Notes under the pieces: model-generated
Told to the model about the DNA's origin: nothing
The model's input: the letters and a program-made list of their open reading frames with translations, nothing else
Databases searched by the model: none
Shown: one piece after another, positions 8,601 to 17,681 of the stretch
Numbering within the stretch: position 1 is the stretch's first letter
How the letters are laid out: each line of letters opens with the position of its first letter
Position numbers and translations under genes: made by a program
Assembly: GCA_947469885.1 (NCBI GenBank)
Contig: CANIQT010000001.1
Coordinates: forward strand, 310,001-374,000
Direction of reading: 5' to 3'
From: Bacteroidota bacterium
GTDB lineage: Bacteria; Bacteroidota; Bacteroidia; 2-12-FULL-35-15
Length of the DNA: 64,000 nucleotides

Positions 8601-10664
8601 GGTGCAACCGGTGGAACTATAGTCGTAACTGAAACAAGTACGTGCGGAGCGGGTGTGCCAGTTAATTTTGCAGTAGCAGTGGGTGCAATACCAGTAACAT
8701 CAGCCATAACAGGCACCACACCTGTTTGTCCCAATGCAGTTGGAATAATTTATTCTGTAACCAATACTGCTGGTTCCACCTATAACTGGACAGTTCCCGC
8801 TGGGGCTGTAATAACAGCAGGGCAAGGAACAAATTCGATAACAGTTACTTTTGGACCAACCGGAGGAAATATAGATGTTACAGAAACAAGTACCTGTGGT
8901 GTTGGTGCACCGATAAGTTTAACAGTTGTTACAAGTAATATTCCTGTAACATCAGCGATAACAGGTACCACACCTGTTTGCCCGAATGCAGTTGGAATAA
9001 TTTATTCAGTAACTAATACTGCGGGTTCCACTTATAACTGGAATGTTCCCGCTGGTGCAGTAATAACAGCAGGGCAAGGAACGAATTCAATAACAGTTAC
9101 TTTTGGAGCAACAGGAGGTAATATTGATGTTACAGAAACAAGTACATGTGGCGTTGGTGTTCCAGTTAATTTTGCTGTAGCCGTTAGTACAATACCTGTA
9201 ACATCAGCCATAACAGGCACTACTCCACTTTGTCCTAATGCTGTTGGAATAATTTATTCAATAACCAATACCATTGGTTCCACTTACAATTGGACTGTCC
9301 CGGCTGGTGCAACTATTACAGCTGGACAAGGAACAAATGCCATTACTGTAACGTTTGGAACAACAGCTGGAAATGTCAGCGTAACCGAAACCAGCGCATG
9401 CGGAGTCGGAACTCCGGTTAATTTCGCAGTAACACTTAATGCTCTTCCTGCAACATCACCAATAACAGGCACTACACCTATTTGCCCTAACAGCATAGGA
9501 CTTGTTTATTCAGTAATTCCAACTGCAGGTTCTACGTACAATTGGTCAGTACCAGCAGGAGCAAGTATTACAGCCGGACAAGGAACCAATTCTATTACGG
9601 TTACTTTCGGTGCAACAGCAGGAACAATAACTGTTACAGAAACAAATGCCTGTGGAGCAGGGACTCCCGTAACATTAACAGTTGCTTTAATTCCACCTTT
9701 GGTTGTAACTGTAAATCCTCCATCCTCTACTTTATGTTCGGGCTCAAGTGTTTCGCTTACAGCTAGTGGCGCAACCACCTATAATTGGCTTCCGAATTCA
9801 GGATTAAATACTTCCATTGGTTCTACAGTTGTTTCTACACCAATATCCACTATTACTTACACTGTAACAGGGGCTGTTGGTCTTTGTTATTCAACAGCTA
9901 CAGTAACTGTGACTATTATTCCAACACCTATTGCCAGTGCCGGCTTAGACCAATCGTTCTGTTCGGGGCAATCTGTACAACTTAATGCTTCAGGTGGAAC
10001 CAGTTATTCGTGGCAACCAATAACAGGGTTAGATAATCCATTAATTCCAAACCCGATTGCATCACCAATTACAACAACTACATATACTGTTACAGTGACG
10101 AATGGAGGAATATGTACAGCAACAGACAATGCACTAGTAACTGTTTACCCATTACCAAGTGCCAATGCAGGTGCGGATGCTACTATTTTAATAAATGAAT
10201 CAACTGTACTTTATGGAACAGGCTCAGGAACTTTATTATGGGGTGAGCCCGGATTTAGTAACACATTAAGTTGCAACAATTGCTCTAACCCAATAGCAAC
10301 ACCAACTGACAATGCCTATTATTTTTTAACTGTAACAGATGTTAACGGGTGTACCAATGCAGATACTGTTTTCATCAATGTAAATACTGATTTCGGATTG
10401 TATATCCCCAACGCTTTTACTCCATCAGAAGGAACCATGAATCTTGTTTTTGCAGCAAAAGGATTTGGAATAAAAACACTGGAAATGACAATATATAACC
10501 GTTGGGGAGAAAAGCTATTTGAAACTACAGAACTTGATAAAGGTTGGGACGGCACTGTAAATGGTAATCCTGCTGAATCAGGAGTATATGTTTATTCTAT
10601 AACAGCTAAACCATTTAAAGGTGATACAATTAAACGGATAGGGCACGTAACATTGATCGAATAA
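5652..10664 (+). CDS. giant type IX-secreted Ig/PKD-repeat protein with CHU_C tail
   Basis: A 1670-residue protein starting at ATG 5652, with a signal peptide MKKLLLFFSVLCVQSIVFAQ. Next comes an N-terminal domain opening DCNSAIPVCQ, common in secreted Bacteroidota proteins, then Ig-like segments, and a PKD-like domain with a WTFGDGS motif and GTYTISLTVTD. Nine tandem repeats of 84 residues follow (7446-9713), then two or three more Ig-like segments. The last ~90 residues form the gliding-motility-associated C-terminal domain (CHU_C/TIGR04131): IPNAFTP, YNRWGEKLFE, GWDGT and GVYVYSI. That domain directs export by the type IX system to the cell surface. It is probably an adhesin or surface-layer protein; the ligand is unknown. 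Confidence 0.85.
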   Translation: MKKLLLFFSVLCVQSIVFAQVANDDYALRLQAKLVGLHPPSSQNHLPNLPEQDCNSAIPVCQYTYSQNVSYSGEGNSQEIPGNTCLASNELNSVWYIFTVQASGSENFQITPNNSSDDYDFALYNITGQNCSGIASGAITPIRCNYSATSGNTGLSASGTNASEPASGSNQSTTLAVTTGQTYVLIVSNYSSTQNGYTLNFQQGAGAANIFDNVPPTPASVIAPCGSSTITLVTSEPVLCSTISPSGSEYTITGTGGPYTVSASSGINCGNSTLQININISPALSGAGPWTLNIASGSDGNVLIDNCGNQMVPTSIVFPTSPSVAAITGPGVVCSGTTVALTASNGTAWAWTGPAGFTATTQTISIAPTASGTYNCNITFGTCGSASASYNVTVKASPTANFTINPNPVCVGVPVTFTNTSVMAQTCMLLGLPQGTPCPCGFLQTCGTPSNQGLFVNYLWTFGDGSTSFYLLGIGAFSPTHTYNTPGTYTISLTVTDNFSGCTASTTQTITVLANSGPLTVTPAAITICPGQSTNLTASGGSTYTWTSNPVGFNGTGTTVSVSPLVTTTYNVTSPGCSGALNASAIVTVSGAAIATSVITGVTPVCPNQAGVVYSVVNTVGSTYNWTVPAGALITSGQGTNSITVTFGATAGTVSVTESNSCGAGTPVNFAVALGAPPITSAITGTTPVCPNAVGIIYSVTNTAGSTYNWTVPSGAIITAGQGTNSITVTFGATGGNVSVTETTSCGVGAPVNFAVAVSAIPVTSAITGTTPVCPNAVGIIYSVTNTAGSTYNWTVPAGAVITAGQGTNSITVTFGAAGGNISVTETSICGVGAPVNFAVAISAIPVTSAITGTTPVCPNAVGIIYSVTNTAGSTYNWTVPAGAIITAGQGTNSITVTFGAAGGNISVTETSTCGVGAPVNFAVAISAIPVTSAITGTTPVCPNAVGIVYSVTNTTGSTYNWTVPAGAIITTGQGTNSIIVDFGATGGTIVVTETSTCGAGVPVNFAVAVGAIPVTSAITGTTPVCPNAVGIIYSVTNTAGSTYNWTVPAGAVITAGQGTNSITVTFGPTGGNIDVTETSTCGVGAPISLTVVTSNIPVTSAITGTTPVCPNAVGIIYSVTNTAGSTYNWNVPAGAVITAGQGTNSITVTFGATGGNIDVTETSTCGVGVPVNFAVAVSTIPVTSAITGTTPLCPNAVGIIYSITNTIGSTYNWTVPAGATITAGQGTNAITVTFGTTAGNVSVTETSACGVGTPVNFAVTLNALPATSPITGTTPICPNSIGLVYSVIPTAGSTYNWSVPAGASITAGQGTNSITVTFGATAGTITVTETNACGAGTPVTLTVALIPPLVVTVNPPSSTLCSGSSVSLTASGATTYNWLPNSGLNTSIGSTVVSTPISTITYTVTGAVGLCYSTATVTVTIIPTPIASAGLDQSFCSGQSVQLNASGGTSYSWQPITGLDNPLIPNPIASPITTTTYTVTVTNGGICTATDNALVTVYPLPSANAGADATILINESTVLYGTGSGTLLWGEPGFSNTLSCNNCSNPIATPTDNAYYFLTVTDVNGCTNADTVFINVNTDFGLYIPNAFTPSEGTMNLVFAAKGFGIKTLEMTIYNRWGEKLFETTELDKGWDGTVNGNPAESGVYVYSITAKPFKGDTIKRIGHVTLIE
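7446..9713 (+). repeat. nine tandem 252-bp coding repeats
   Basis: Nine in-frame units of exactly 252 bases (84 residues), each starting ITGTTPVCPN or a close variant, passing GSTYNWTVPAGA and ITAGQGTNSITVTFG, and ending near PVTSA. The unit boundaries 7446, 7698 and onward keep the phase exactly to 9713. Central units 2-7 are the most alike; units 1, 8 and 9 diverge most, as expected for expansion by unequal recombination in the middle. Confidence 0.9.
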
Positions 10665-10708
10665 TATTAAGTTTTTGTTGCTAGATATTAAACAACAATA
10701 ATTACTCT

Positions 10709-11950
10709 TTAAAACTCCTTCAGCACTTTTCTTATAATGGAAACACATTCCCGTAATTGTTCTTCCGTAATTATTAAGGGAGGAGCAAAACGTATTATAT
10801 CACCATGAGTAGGTTTTGCAAGCAAACCGTTTTTCATTAATTCGATACAAACTTCCCACGCTGATTTTCCGTTGCGCTCAGTAACAACCATTGCACAGAA
10901 CAATCCTTTACCTCTTACAAGCTTTACTAATTCAGGGTTTTCAGCTTGAATGAATTTTAATTCCCTTAATAATAGTTTTCCTAGTCGTTCTGAATTTTCG
11001 GAAAGTTGTTCATCTCTTAATACGGTGAGGGCTGCTATTCCTACTTTGCATGCAATGGGGTTGCCACCATAAGTAGAACCATGTTGTCCAGGTTTGATAC
11101 ATAGCATAATTTCATCGCTTGCCAATACTGCAGAAACAGGATAGGTTCCACCTGAAAGTGCTTTTCCTAAAATTAAAATATCAGGGTGAACATTTTCATG
11201 GTCGCAAGCTAAAAGCTTACCAGTTCTTCCTAACCCGGATTGTATCTCATCAGCAATAAACAAAACATTATTTTGTTTACACAAATCAAAACATTTCCTA
11301 AGATACCCATCGTCAGGCACTACAACTCCTGCTTCGCCCTGCACAGGTTCAATTAAAAAACCTGCAACTGTTTTATCTTTTAATACTTCGGCTAATGCAT
11401 TTATATTATTGTATTCAACAGAAATAATTCCGGGAGTAAATGGTCCGAAATTATTTTTTGCATCAGGGTCGCTACTTGCAGAGACAATGGTAATAGTACG
11501 ACCGTGAAAATTATTTTTACAAACTATAATTTTTGCTTCATTTTCTGAAACACCTTTTACTTCATAAGCCCATTTACGCGCAAGTTTCAAAGCAGTTTCA
11601 ACACCTTCCGCACCGGTGTTCATCGGCAATACTTTATCATAACCAAAATAAGAAGTAATAAATTGTTCGTATTCGCCAAGGCAATCATTATAAAAAGCAC
11701 GGGATGTAAGTGTTAGTTTTTGTGCTTGTTCAATTAAAGCAGAAACAATTTTAGGATGACAATGTCCTTGGTTAACGGCACTGTAAGCAGCTAAAAAATC
11801 AAAATATTGTTTGCCATTTACATCCCATACAAACACACCCTCGCCACGTTCCAGCACCACAGGCAAAGGATGATAATTGTGTGCACCATATTTATCTTCC
11901 AGTTCAATTGCTTGTTGTGTATCCGTTTTAATACTCATAAGAGTTCTCAT
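10709..11950 (-). CDS. rocD: ornithine--oxo-acid aminotransferase
   Basis: A 413-residue class III PLP-dependent aminotransferase. It converts ornithine plus 2-oxoglutarate to glutamate semialdehyde plus glutamate, linking arginine and proline metabolism. The N-terminal signature [19 protein letters not shown] followed by [17 protein letters not shown] is specific to ornithine aminotransferases. Later motifs are [30 protein letters not shown] and [14 protein letters not shown], whose Lys binds PLP. In-frame ATGs lie at 11950 and 11938; either fits the -7 box at 11970-11977. It stands alone, convergent with the large secreted-protein gene and divergent from rlmD. Confidence 0.93.
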   Translation of the reverse strand: MRTLMSIKTDTQQAIELEDKYGAHNYHPLPVVLERGEGVFVWDVNGKQYFDFLAAYSAVNQGHCHPKIVSALIEQAQKLTLTSRAFYNDCLGEYEQFITSYFGYDKVLPMNTGAEGVETALKLARKWAYEVKGVSENEAKIIVCKNNFHGRTITIVSASSDPDAKNNFGPFTPGIISVEYNNINALAEVLKDKTVAGFLIEPVQGEAGVVVPDDGYLRKCFDLCKQNNVLFIADEIQSGLGRTGKLLACDHENVHPDILILGKALSGGTYPVSAVLASDEIMLCIKPGQHGSTYGGNPIACKVGIAALTVLRDEQLSENSERLGKLLLRELKFIQAENPELVKLVRGKGLFCAMVVTERNGKSAWEVCIELMKNGLLAKPTHGDIIRFAPPLIITEEQLRECVSIIRKVLKEF

Positions 11951-11969
11951 ATTTATTTTATTTAATATA

Positions 11970-11977
11970 CAAATTTA
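11970..11977 (-). promoter_or_regulatory. -7 promoter box for ornithine aminotransferase gene
   Basis: On the minus strand this reads TAAATTTG, fitting TAnnTTTG, about 19 bases before the first ATG. Confidence 0.5.
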
Positions 11978-12015
11978 AGAATTTTATTTGAACCGCATTG
12001 CTTCACAAACTTTGT

Positions 12016-12023
12016 TACTTTTG
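12016..12023 (+). promoter_or_regulatory. -7 promoter box deciding the rlmD start
   Basis: TACTTTTG fits TAnnTTTG and ends 4 bases before the ATG at 12028. It falls inside a longer open frame, so that upstream extension is not coding. Confidence 0.55.
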
Positions 12024-12027
12024 CGCC

Positions 12028-13467
12028 ATGATGAGAAATAATAAAAAAGTATTACCAATTTTAGAAAACGTTAATGTTATTGATGCCAGTTCTGATGGGC
12101 AATCTGTTGGTCGGGTAGATGATTTTGTGGTCTTTATAAAAGATGCAATTCCGGGTGATGTGGTGGATGTTCAAGTAACACGTAAAAAAAATAAATTTAG
12201 AGAAGGTAAGGCAATTAAAATACATACCTTTTCAGATAAACGAACAGAACCTATTTGCAGTCATTTTGGAGTATGTGGTGGCTGCAAATGGCAAAATATG
12301 AATTACGAATGGCAATTGTTTTATAAACAAAAACAGGTTGTTGATGCGCTTACTCGTATTGCAAAGATTGAGCTTCCTGAAATTCAAAAAATTATCCCTT
12401 CAGATAAAATATATCAATACAGAAACAAATTAGAGTTTACTTTCTCCAATAAAAAGTGGTTAACCATCGAACAGGTAAATGATAAAACAATTTCGTTTGG
12501 AGAAGGAAAAGACGAAGTAACCCGCAATGCACTTGGTTTTCACATTCCCGGTATGTTTGATAAAATACTGGATATTGATACTTGTTATTTGCAGGAAGAG
12601 CCAATGAATGCAATTCGAAATGAAATTAAAAAATACGCATTGGAAAACAACTTGCCTTTCTTCGATTTACGCGAACAAGTTGGTTTACTTCGGAACATTA
12701 TTATTCGCAGCACTTCCACTGGTGAATGGATGTTGATTGTTGCTTTTTATTATGAGGATAAATCGGCAATCGAAAATATTCTGAATCACCTTTCGGATAA
12801 ATTTCCAGAGATAACTTCTTTACAATATGTAATCAATCCAAAAAGAAATGATACCATCAGCGATTTGGAAATAAAGGTGTTTAAAGGGAATGACAGTATT
12901 TATGAAAACATGGAAGGGTTGAAATTTAAAATTGGTCCTAAGAGTTTTTATCAAACCAATTCCGATCAAGCTTATGAGTTATATAAAGTAGCGCGTGATT
13001 TTGCTGACATTCAAAAAACAGACATTGTGTATGATTTATATACAGGCACGGGTACCATTGCCAACTTTGTAGCCCATCAAGCAAAAAAAGTAGTAGGTGT
13101 GGAATATATTCCTGCTGCAATTGAAGATGCAAAAATAAATTCTCAATTAAATAATATTACCAACACTTCTTTTTATGCTGGTGATTTAAAGGATGTATTG
13201 AATAATGATTTTATAAATGAAAACGGAACACCTGATGTTATCATCACCGACCCACCAAGAGCAGGAATGCACGATGATGTGACTAAAAAGATTTTAGAAA
13301 TTGCACCTCGAAAAATTGTTTATGTAAGTTGTAATCCTGCCACACAAACGAGAGATTTACAATTACTGGATGTTAAATATAAAGTAACGAAAGTGCAACC
13401 CGTGGATATGTTCCCTCAAACGCATCATGTGGAGAATGTTGTATTATTAGAAAGAAGAGAGTTATAG
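12028..13467 (+). CDS. rlmD: 23S rRNA (uracil-C5)-methyltransferase RlmD/RumA
   Basis: A 479-residue TrmA/RumA-family enzyme that uses S-adenosylmethionine to methylate C5 of a uracil in 23S rRNA. It has an N-terminal TRAM domain (about residues 10-65), then the iron-sulfur cluster cysteines in CSHFGVCGGCKW. The C-terminal Rossmann domain has DLYTGTGTIANF, DPPRAGMH, and the catalytic cysteine in YVSCNPATQTRDL. The family also contains RlmC and other RumA paralogues, so the exact uracil is inferred. The start at 12028 is set by the promoter box just upstream. It is convergent with ilvE and shares a bidirectional terminator. Confidence 0.85.
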   Translation: MMRNNKKVLPILENVNVIDASSDGQSVGRVDDFVVFIKDAIPGDVVDVQVTRKKNKFREGKAIKIHTFSDKRTEPICSHFGVCGGCKWQNMNYEWQLFYKQKQVVDALTRIAKIELPEIQKIIPSDKIYQYRNKLEFTFSNKKWLTIEQVNDKTISFGEGKDEVTRNALGFHIPGMFDKILDIDTCYLQEEPMNAIRNEIKKYALENNLPFFDLREQVGLLRNIIIRSTSTGEWMLIVAFYYEDKSAIENILNHLSDKFPEITSLQYVINPKRNDTISDLEIKVFKGNDSIYENMEGLKFKIGPKSFYQTNSDQAYELYKVARDFADIQKTDIVYDLYTGTGTIANFVAHQAKKVVGVEYIPAAIEDAKINSQLNNITNTSFYAGDLKDVLNNDFINENGTPDVIITDPPRAGMHDDVTKKILEIAPRKIVYVSCNPATQTRDLQLLDVKYKVTKVQPVDMFPQTHHVENVVLLERREL

Positions 13468-13476
13468 GTAGTGAGT

Positions 13477-13533
13477 CTAAAGTAAAAAGTCCAAAGTAAG
13501 TTATTGAAACCTTCTTTGGACTTTTTACTTTAG
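13477..13533. terminator. bidirectional hairpin terminator between rlmD and ilvE
   Basis: A perfect 20-base inverted repeat, arms 13477-13496 and 13514-13533, with a 17-base loop. The arms include AAAAAG/CTTTTT runs, so each strand gives a stem followed by a T-rich stretch, suited to ending both convergent genes. Confidence 0.7.
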
Positions 13534-13546
13534 CTTTTATACAATC

Positions 13547-14617
13547 TTATATTTTATACATCCAATTATGAATATCTTCTACCTTACCTTTACGAATATT
13601 ATCTAATTCTTTGGAAACCCGGTGAGAAAAAATTCTGCCTTCAACAGGAGGTAACTCATAATCTTTTCCTTCAAATCCAATTAATGAAATGTGTGCAATG
13701 GTAGCTGCAGTGCCCGTACCAAAAGCCTCTTCTAGAGTTCCTCTTTTATGAGCATCAATTACTTCATCAATGCTTATTTTTCTTTCTTGCACTTTCATTT
13801 TCCAGTCGCGGGCAAGTGTTAAAACGCTATCACGTGTAATACCCGCTAATATAGTATCGCCAAGGGGAGCAGTAATTAATACATCGTCAATCACAAACAT
13901 TAAATTCATTGTTCCTGATTCTTCTAGATAACGATGATTACGAGCATCGGTCCAAATGATTTGATGATAGCCTCTCTGTTGTGCCAATTTAGTAGGGAAT
14001 AGCGATCGCCCATAATTACCCGAAGCTTTTACATATCCCACTCCACCTTCTACAGCGCGAATAAAATTAGTTTCCACAAGCACCTTCACAGGCTCATTAT
14101 AATAGGCTCCACCAGGAGAAGTAATAATATAAAAGCGATAATCATCCGATGGTTTAACGCCAATATACTCATCAGTACCAATTAAAAAAGGTCGAATATA
14201 AAGCGATGCACCTTCTGTAGTAGGTACCCATTCATTATCCAAACTAATCAATTGTTGCAAGCCTTCCATAAATAATTCCTGGGGAATGCTTGGCATAGCC
14301 ATACGTTCAGCAGAAAGATTTATTCTTTTGTGATTATCTAACGGACGAAATAAAAGCACTTCTCCTTTATCATTTTTGTAGGCTTTCATTCCTTCAAAAA
14401 TTGCTTGCCCGTAATGCAAAGCAGAAGTAGCCGGACTCATTGGAACCTGCCCATAAGGCACTATCCGTGCATCATTCCATTGACCATCACTATAGTCAGA
14501 AATAAACATGTGGTCTGCAAAAACTTTTCCGAAATGAAGATTATTAAAATCAATTTCGCTTAATCTTGAGTGTGGAGTTTTTTGAACTTTCACCTCTGGT
14601 GGCTGTGTTGTAAGCAT
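13547..14617 (-). CDS. ilvE: branched-chain amino-acid aminotransferase
   Basis: A 356-residue fold-type IV PLP aminotransferase. It catalyses the last step of valine, leucine and isoleucine synthesis and the first step of their breakdown. Signatures are HYGQAIFEGMKAYK and LFRPLDNHKRINLSAERM near the N-terminus, YVKASGNYGRSLFPTKLAQQ around the PLP-binding Lys, and LEESGTMNLMFV and EAFGTGTAATIAHIS near the end. The length matches the type II (BCAT-like) branch common in Bacteroidota. It is a single gene between the rlmD terminator and the vWA-like gene, read in the same direction as the latter. Confidence 0.92.
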   Translation of the reverse strand: MLTTQPPEVKVQKTPHSRLSEIDFNNLHFGKVFADHMFISDYSDGQWNDARIVPYGQVPMSPATSALHYGQAIFEGMKAYKNDKGEVLLFRPLDNHKRINLSAERMAMPSIPQELFMEGLQQLISLDNEWVPTTEGASLYIRPFLIGTDEYIGVKPSDDYRFYIITSPGGAYYNEPVKVLVETNFIRAVEGGVGYVKASGNYGRSLFPTKLAQQRGYHQIIWTDARNHRYLEESGTMNLMFVIDDVLITAPLGDTILAGITRDSVLTLARDWKMKVQERKISIDEVIDAHKRGTLEEAFGTGTAATIAHISLIGFEGKDYELPPVEGRIFSHRVSKELDNIRKGKVEDIHNWMYKI

Positions 14618-14683
14618 GTTGTCAGGTATTACAATGCGATAAAATTAGTGAATTAATTTGTTTTGGCAACTATTACATAAATA

Positions 14684-16759
14684 TTAATTTGAACCGTTGC
14701 GCTTGCGCATAAACCATTCAATACTCAATAATGTAAGAAGAAGGAAGAAAATCCATTTTAGGTTAATTAAATCGGTTAGCTTTTTTTCTGTGTAAGAAAC
14801 AGATTTAATATCATCTCTTTTGTTTAAATCAGCCACTAACTTTTCAAGTTGATTTGGATAAACCATTTCTCCATTATGCTTTTTGGCAAGACTAAACAAC
14901 ATCTGATGGTCCGCAACTGTATTGATCAATTCCACCTGCAATGCACTCACGCTAAAACTTCCTTTTTGAGTGTACATTTTATCACCAACTTTAACTTTAG
15001 CCTCATATTTATATTCACCCACAGGCATCATCCCTGCATTTAAGCGGTATGCATTGGCTGTTTTGCTGAATGTAAAAGGAAAGTTTTTGTTTTCGGAATT
15101 AGTAATTGTAATGTTTACTTCGGGTTCGTTAATCAATTCATAACTTTCATTATACACTTCCGCTTCCATTTCTATTGCTTCGTTTTCGAGGAAATTATTT
15201 TTAGCAATTACTTTAAAAAAACTCTTATCCACTTTCACAGAAAGATATTGAACTGTTTTGGAAACCAATTCATCAAACACATTGTGATTGCCATGTGTTG
15301 CGAAATCCTGTAAACGCCAACGCCAGATACCTTCTCCTTCTACAATTGCCATTTTATTATCACCAACAGAATTAAAAAACATAAATGGTGTTTTAGTATC
15401 CACTATCCCGATTCGCTGATATATCAATACATTGCTGCCGGTTTCTGATCCATAGGTTCCAAAGGGACAAGTTACAGCAGGAAAGGTTTTAACAGCTTTT
15501 CGTAATTCATCACTTAGAGTAAACAAAGGAAAGTTCTGGTCTAGAACCGATTCACATTCGTTGGATTTTTGATTTGAATTTGTTGCTGTCAGATTACTTT
15601 TTAAAATTGAACCTGCACCTGAAAATGCCCATACAGGAATAGTTCCAGCAGTTATCTCATTCATTATTCTTGTTGAAGGATTTCGAACATTCGGAATTTG
15701 ATAAAGAATAACAAGGTTATATTTCTTTAATGGTTTATCAAAATTATCTATAGTATAACTTTCCACTTCGTAATTCTGGTTGGCTTCAATAGATTCTTTT
15801 AATGCAGCAATATCAGGGTGAGGAGCATCAGCAAGGATAAGAATTTTTTGTCGAGCATCCAATACATCAATAAATACATCTCGTTCATTGTTTGATAAAC
15901 TCATCTCTTCAGTTAGAAATGAAAGCTTAATTCGGTAATGTTGTAAACCAACTTCTTTTGCATCTAATAAAACAGGAACAGTAGTAGTAAAAGCATCGGA
16001 ACTAAAATTAATTGTTTGGGTAAATAATATTGCACTGCCTTTGTTTACAGTAAGTGTAGTGGTTTTACCTTTTAATTGTTTTGCATTAACTACTATCTCC
16101 ATCGGAAACTGATTGCCAAGATATGCCAAGCGGTTTGCATTTACTTTTGCAAGAATAATATCTTTCTTTACAGTTGTATCTCCAAGTGCAACCGTATAAA
16201 CAGGAATTTTTATCTTGTCGGACGAATAAACAGGATTAGACCCTTTGTTATATAGTCCATCAGTGGCAAGAATAACAGCACCAACATTTCTGTTGCTGTA
16301 TCGTGTTTCAATTTCATCAAACAAAGAAGAAATATCTGTTTGTTTTTCGTTAAATTTTAAAGAGTCGGTTGACTTTACTTCCTTTATTTTATCTGCAAAA
16401 GAATAAGAGCGTACTTCATATTTATCCCCAAGCTCGTCTATCATTTTCTGCAGATTTTGCTTGTATTCATTTTTGTAAAAAGCAGCATCTTTACCAACAA
16501 TAATTGATTCGGAATTGTCCTGAGCAACAATAATTACAGGCTTTTCAACGGTTCTATTAATTGTTTTTAATAAAGGAGAAAGTAAAAAGAAAGCAAGAAG
16601 AGAGATAACAACAAATCTAAATGTTGCCATTAATCGAATCACCCAAACGGATAATTCACTTAATGATTTATCTTTCCTATAAAGAATAAATGAATAGGAA
16701 AATGCTACAACGATGCAGAACAAACCAAACCATAAAGGATATTCAGTAATTAAATTCAT
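14684..16759 (-). CDS. vWA-like membrane protein of unknown function
   Basis: A 691-residue protein. Two hydrophobic helices lie at the N-terminus (about 8-27 and 37-65) and one near the C-terminus, before MRKRNGSN. Between them is a large extracytoplasmic region. Residues 75-190 look like a degenerate von Willebrand A domain (VIIVAQDNSESI in place of DxSxS, later VILATDGLYNKG). Then come beta-rich segments and a DJ-1/glutamine-amidotransferase-like stretch (KILILADAPHPDIAAL). This layout resembles the BatA/DUF4159-type vWA membrane proteins of Bacteroidota, which are linked to envelope assembly or stress. fabG lies upstream on the same strand, with a hairpin between them. Confidence 0.6.
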   Translation of the reverse strand: MNLITEYPLWFGLFCIVVAFSYSFILYRKDKSLSELSVWVIRLMATFRFVVISLLAFFLLSPLLKTINRTVEKPVIIVAQDNSESIIVGKDAAFYKNEYKQNLQKMIDELGDKYEVRSYSFADKIKEVKSTDSLKFNEKQTDISSLFDEIETRYSNRNVGAVILATDGLYNKGSNPVYSSDKIKIPVYTVALGDTTVKKDIILAKVNANRLAYLGNQFPMEIVVNAKQLKGKTTTLTVNKGSAILFTQTINFSSDAFTTTVPVLLDAKEVGLQHYRIKLSFLTEEMSLSNNERDVFIDVLDARQKILILADAPHPDIAALKESIEANQNYEVESYTIDNFDKPLKKYNLVILYQIPNVRNPSTRIMNEITAGTIPVWAFSGAGSILKSNLTATNSNQKSNECESVLDQNFPLFTLSDELRKAVKTFPAVTCPFGTYGSETGSNVLIYQRIGIVDTKTPFMFFNSVGDNKMAIVEGEGIWRWRLQDFATHGNHNVFDELVSKTVQYLSVKVDKSFFKVIAKNNFLENEAIEMEAEVYNESYELINEPEVNITITNSENKNFPFTFSKTANAYRLNAGMMPVGEYKYEAKVKVGDKMYTQKGSFSVSALQVELINTVADHQMLFSLAKKHNGEMVYPNQLEKLVADLNKRDDIKSVSYTEKKLTDLINLKWIFFLLLTLLSIEWFMRKRNGSN

Positions 16760-16822
16760 ATCAACGAATTACGAATTTTCATATTATACAAGGAAATTTT
16801 AATGAATTATGTCAGGTAACAC

Positions 16823-16843
16823 CTCCTCTCCTTTGGAGAGGAG
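16823..16843 (-). terminator. GC-rich hairpin after fabG
   Basis: A perfect 9-base inverted repeat, CTCCTCTCC and GGAGAGGAG, separated by TTT, between fabG and the vWA-like gene. It lacks a clear T-run, so it could be a transcript-processing hairpin or a dispersed repeat rather than a classical terminator. Confidence 0.4.
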
Positions 16844-16863
16844 ATTAAGGGGTGAGTTAATTA

Positions 16864-17610
16864 TTAGGTTAGCATTCCTCCGCAAACATTTATTACTTGT
16901 CCGGTTATGTACGCACTCATGTCAGAAGCAAGAAAAATAGTAGCATTGGCAACATCATCCACAGTACCTCCTCGTTTGAGAGGCACATTATCTCTCCACC
17001 CTTCTACCACCTTTGCATCAAGAGCGGCAGTCATTTCTGTTTCAATAAAACCTGGAGCAATAGCATTGCAACGGATGTTTCTTGAACCCAATTCTAATGC
17101 AACAGATTTTGTAAAACCAATTATCCCTGCTTTAGAAGCTGCATAATTAGATTGCCCAGCATTGCCTTGAATTCCTACAACAGAACTCATATTGATAATA
17201 GAACCTTTTCGTTGTTTCAACATGGGTTTCTGCACTGCTTTTGTAACATTAAACACTGATTTCAAATTTGCATTCATTACTTCATCCCACTGCTGCTCGC
17301 TCATCCGCATTAATAATGTATCACGAGTGATGCCTGCATTGTTTACTAGAATATCTATCGTTCCGAAATCGGCAACAACAGTATTCACAAGTTCTTCAGC
17401 TGCTTTGTAATCTGCAGCATCTGAGCGGTAACCTTTTGCTTTTATTCCAAATGCCTGTAATTCTTTTTCCAACTCCTGTCCTTTTTCTACAGAAGATAAA
17501 TATGTGAAAGCAATACTAGCCCCCTGTTCTGCAAACTTTAAGGCAATACCACGACCTATACCTCTTGAAGCACCAGTGATTAAAGCAATTTTTCCTTCGA
17601 GCAATTTCAT
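16864..17610 (-). CDS. fabG: 3-oxoacyl-[acyl-carrier-protein] reductase
   Basis: A 248-residue short-chain dehydrogenase that reduces 3-oxoacyl-ACP with NADPH in fatty acid elongation. It has the TGASRGIGRG nucleotide loop (residues 12-21), NNAG at 90-93, catalytic Ser142/143, Tyr156 and Lys160 in YAASK, and the FabG tail ITGQVINVCGGMLT. The length is normal for FabG. No other fab gene is adjacent, so assignment to fatty acid synthesis rather than another SDR role rests on the high overall FabG character. Confidence 0.88.
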   Translation of the reverse strand: MKLLEGKIALITGASRGIGRGIALKFAEQGASIAFTYLSSVEKGQELEKELQAFGIKAKGYRSDAADYKAAEELVNTVVADFGTIDILVNNAGITRDTLLMRMSEQQWDEVMNANLKSVFNVTKAVQKPMLKQRKGSIINMSSVVGIQGNAGQSNYAASKAGIIGFTKSVALELGSRNIRCNAIAPGFIETEMTAALDAKVVEGWRDNVPLKRGGTVDDVANATIFLASDMSAYITGQVINVCGGMLT

Positions 17611-17681
17611 AATTTATTTAGTTAATGATTGATAGAAACTGATTTTTACGAGTTTAAAGATAAAAGAAAATAATGAGGTAA

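Noticed and set aside
7446-9713. CRISPR-like regular repeat
   Set aside because: Units are 252 bases long, in frame and translated, with no short repeat/spacer structure.
7772-9778. Series of 60-90-residue antisense ORFs, each starting MGQTGVVPV or similar
   Set aside because: They recur exactly with the 252-base coding repeat on the other strand and are its reverse-strand shadows.
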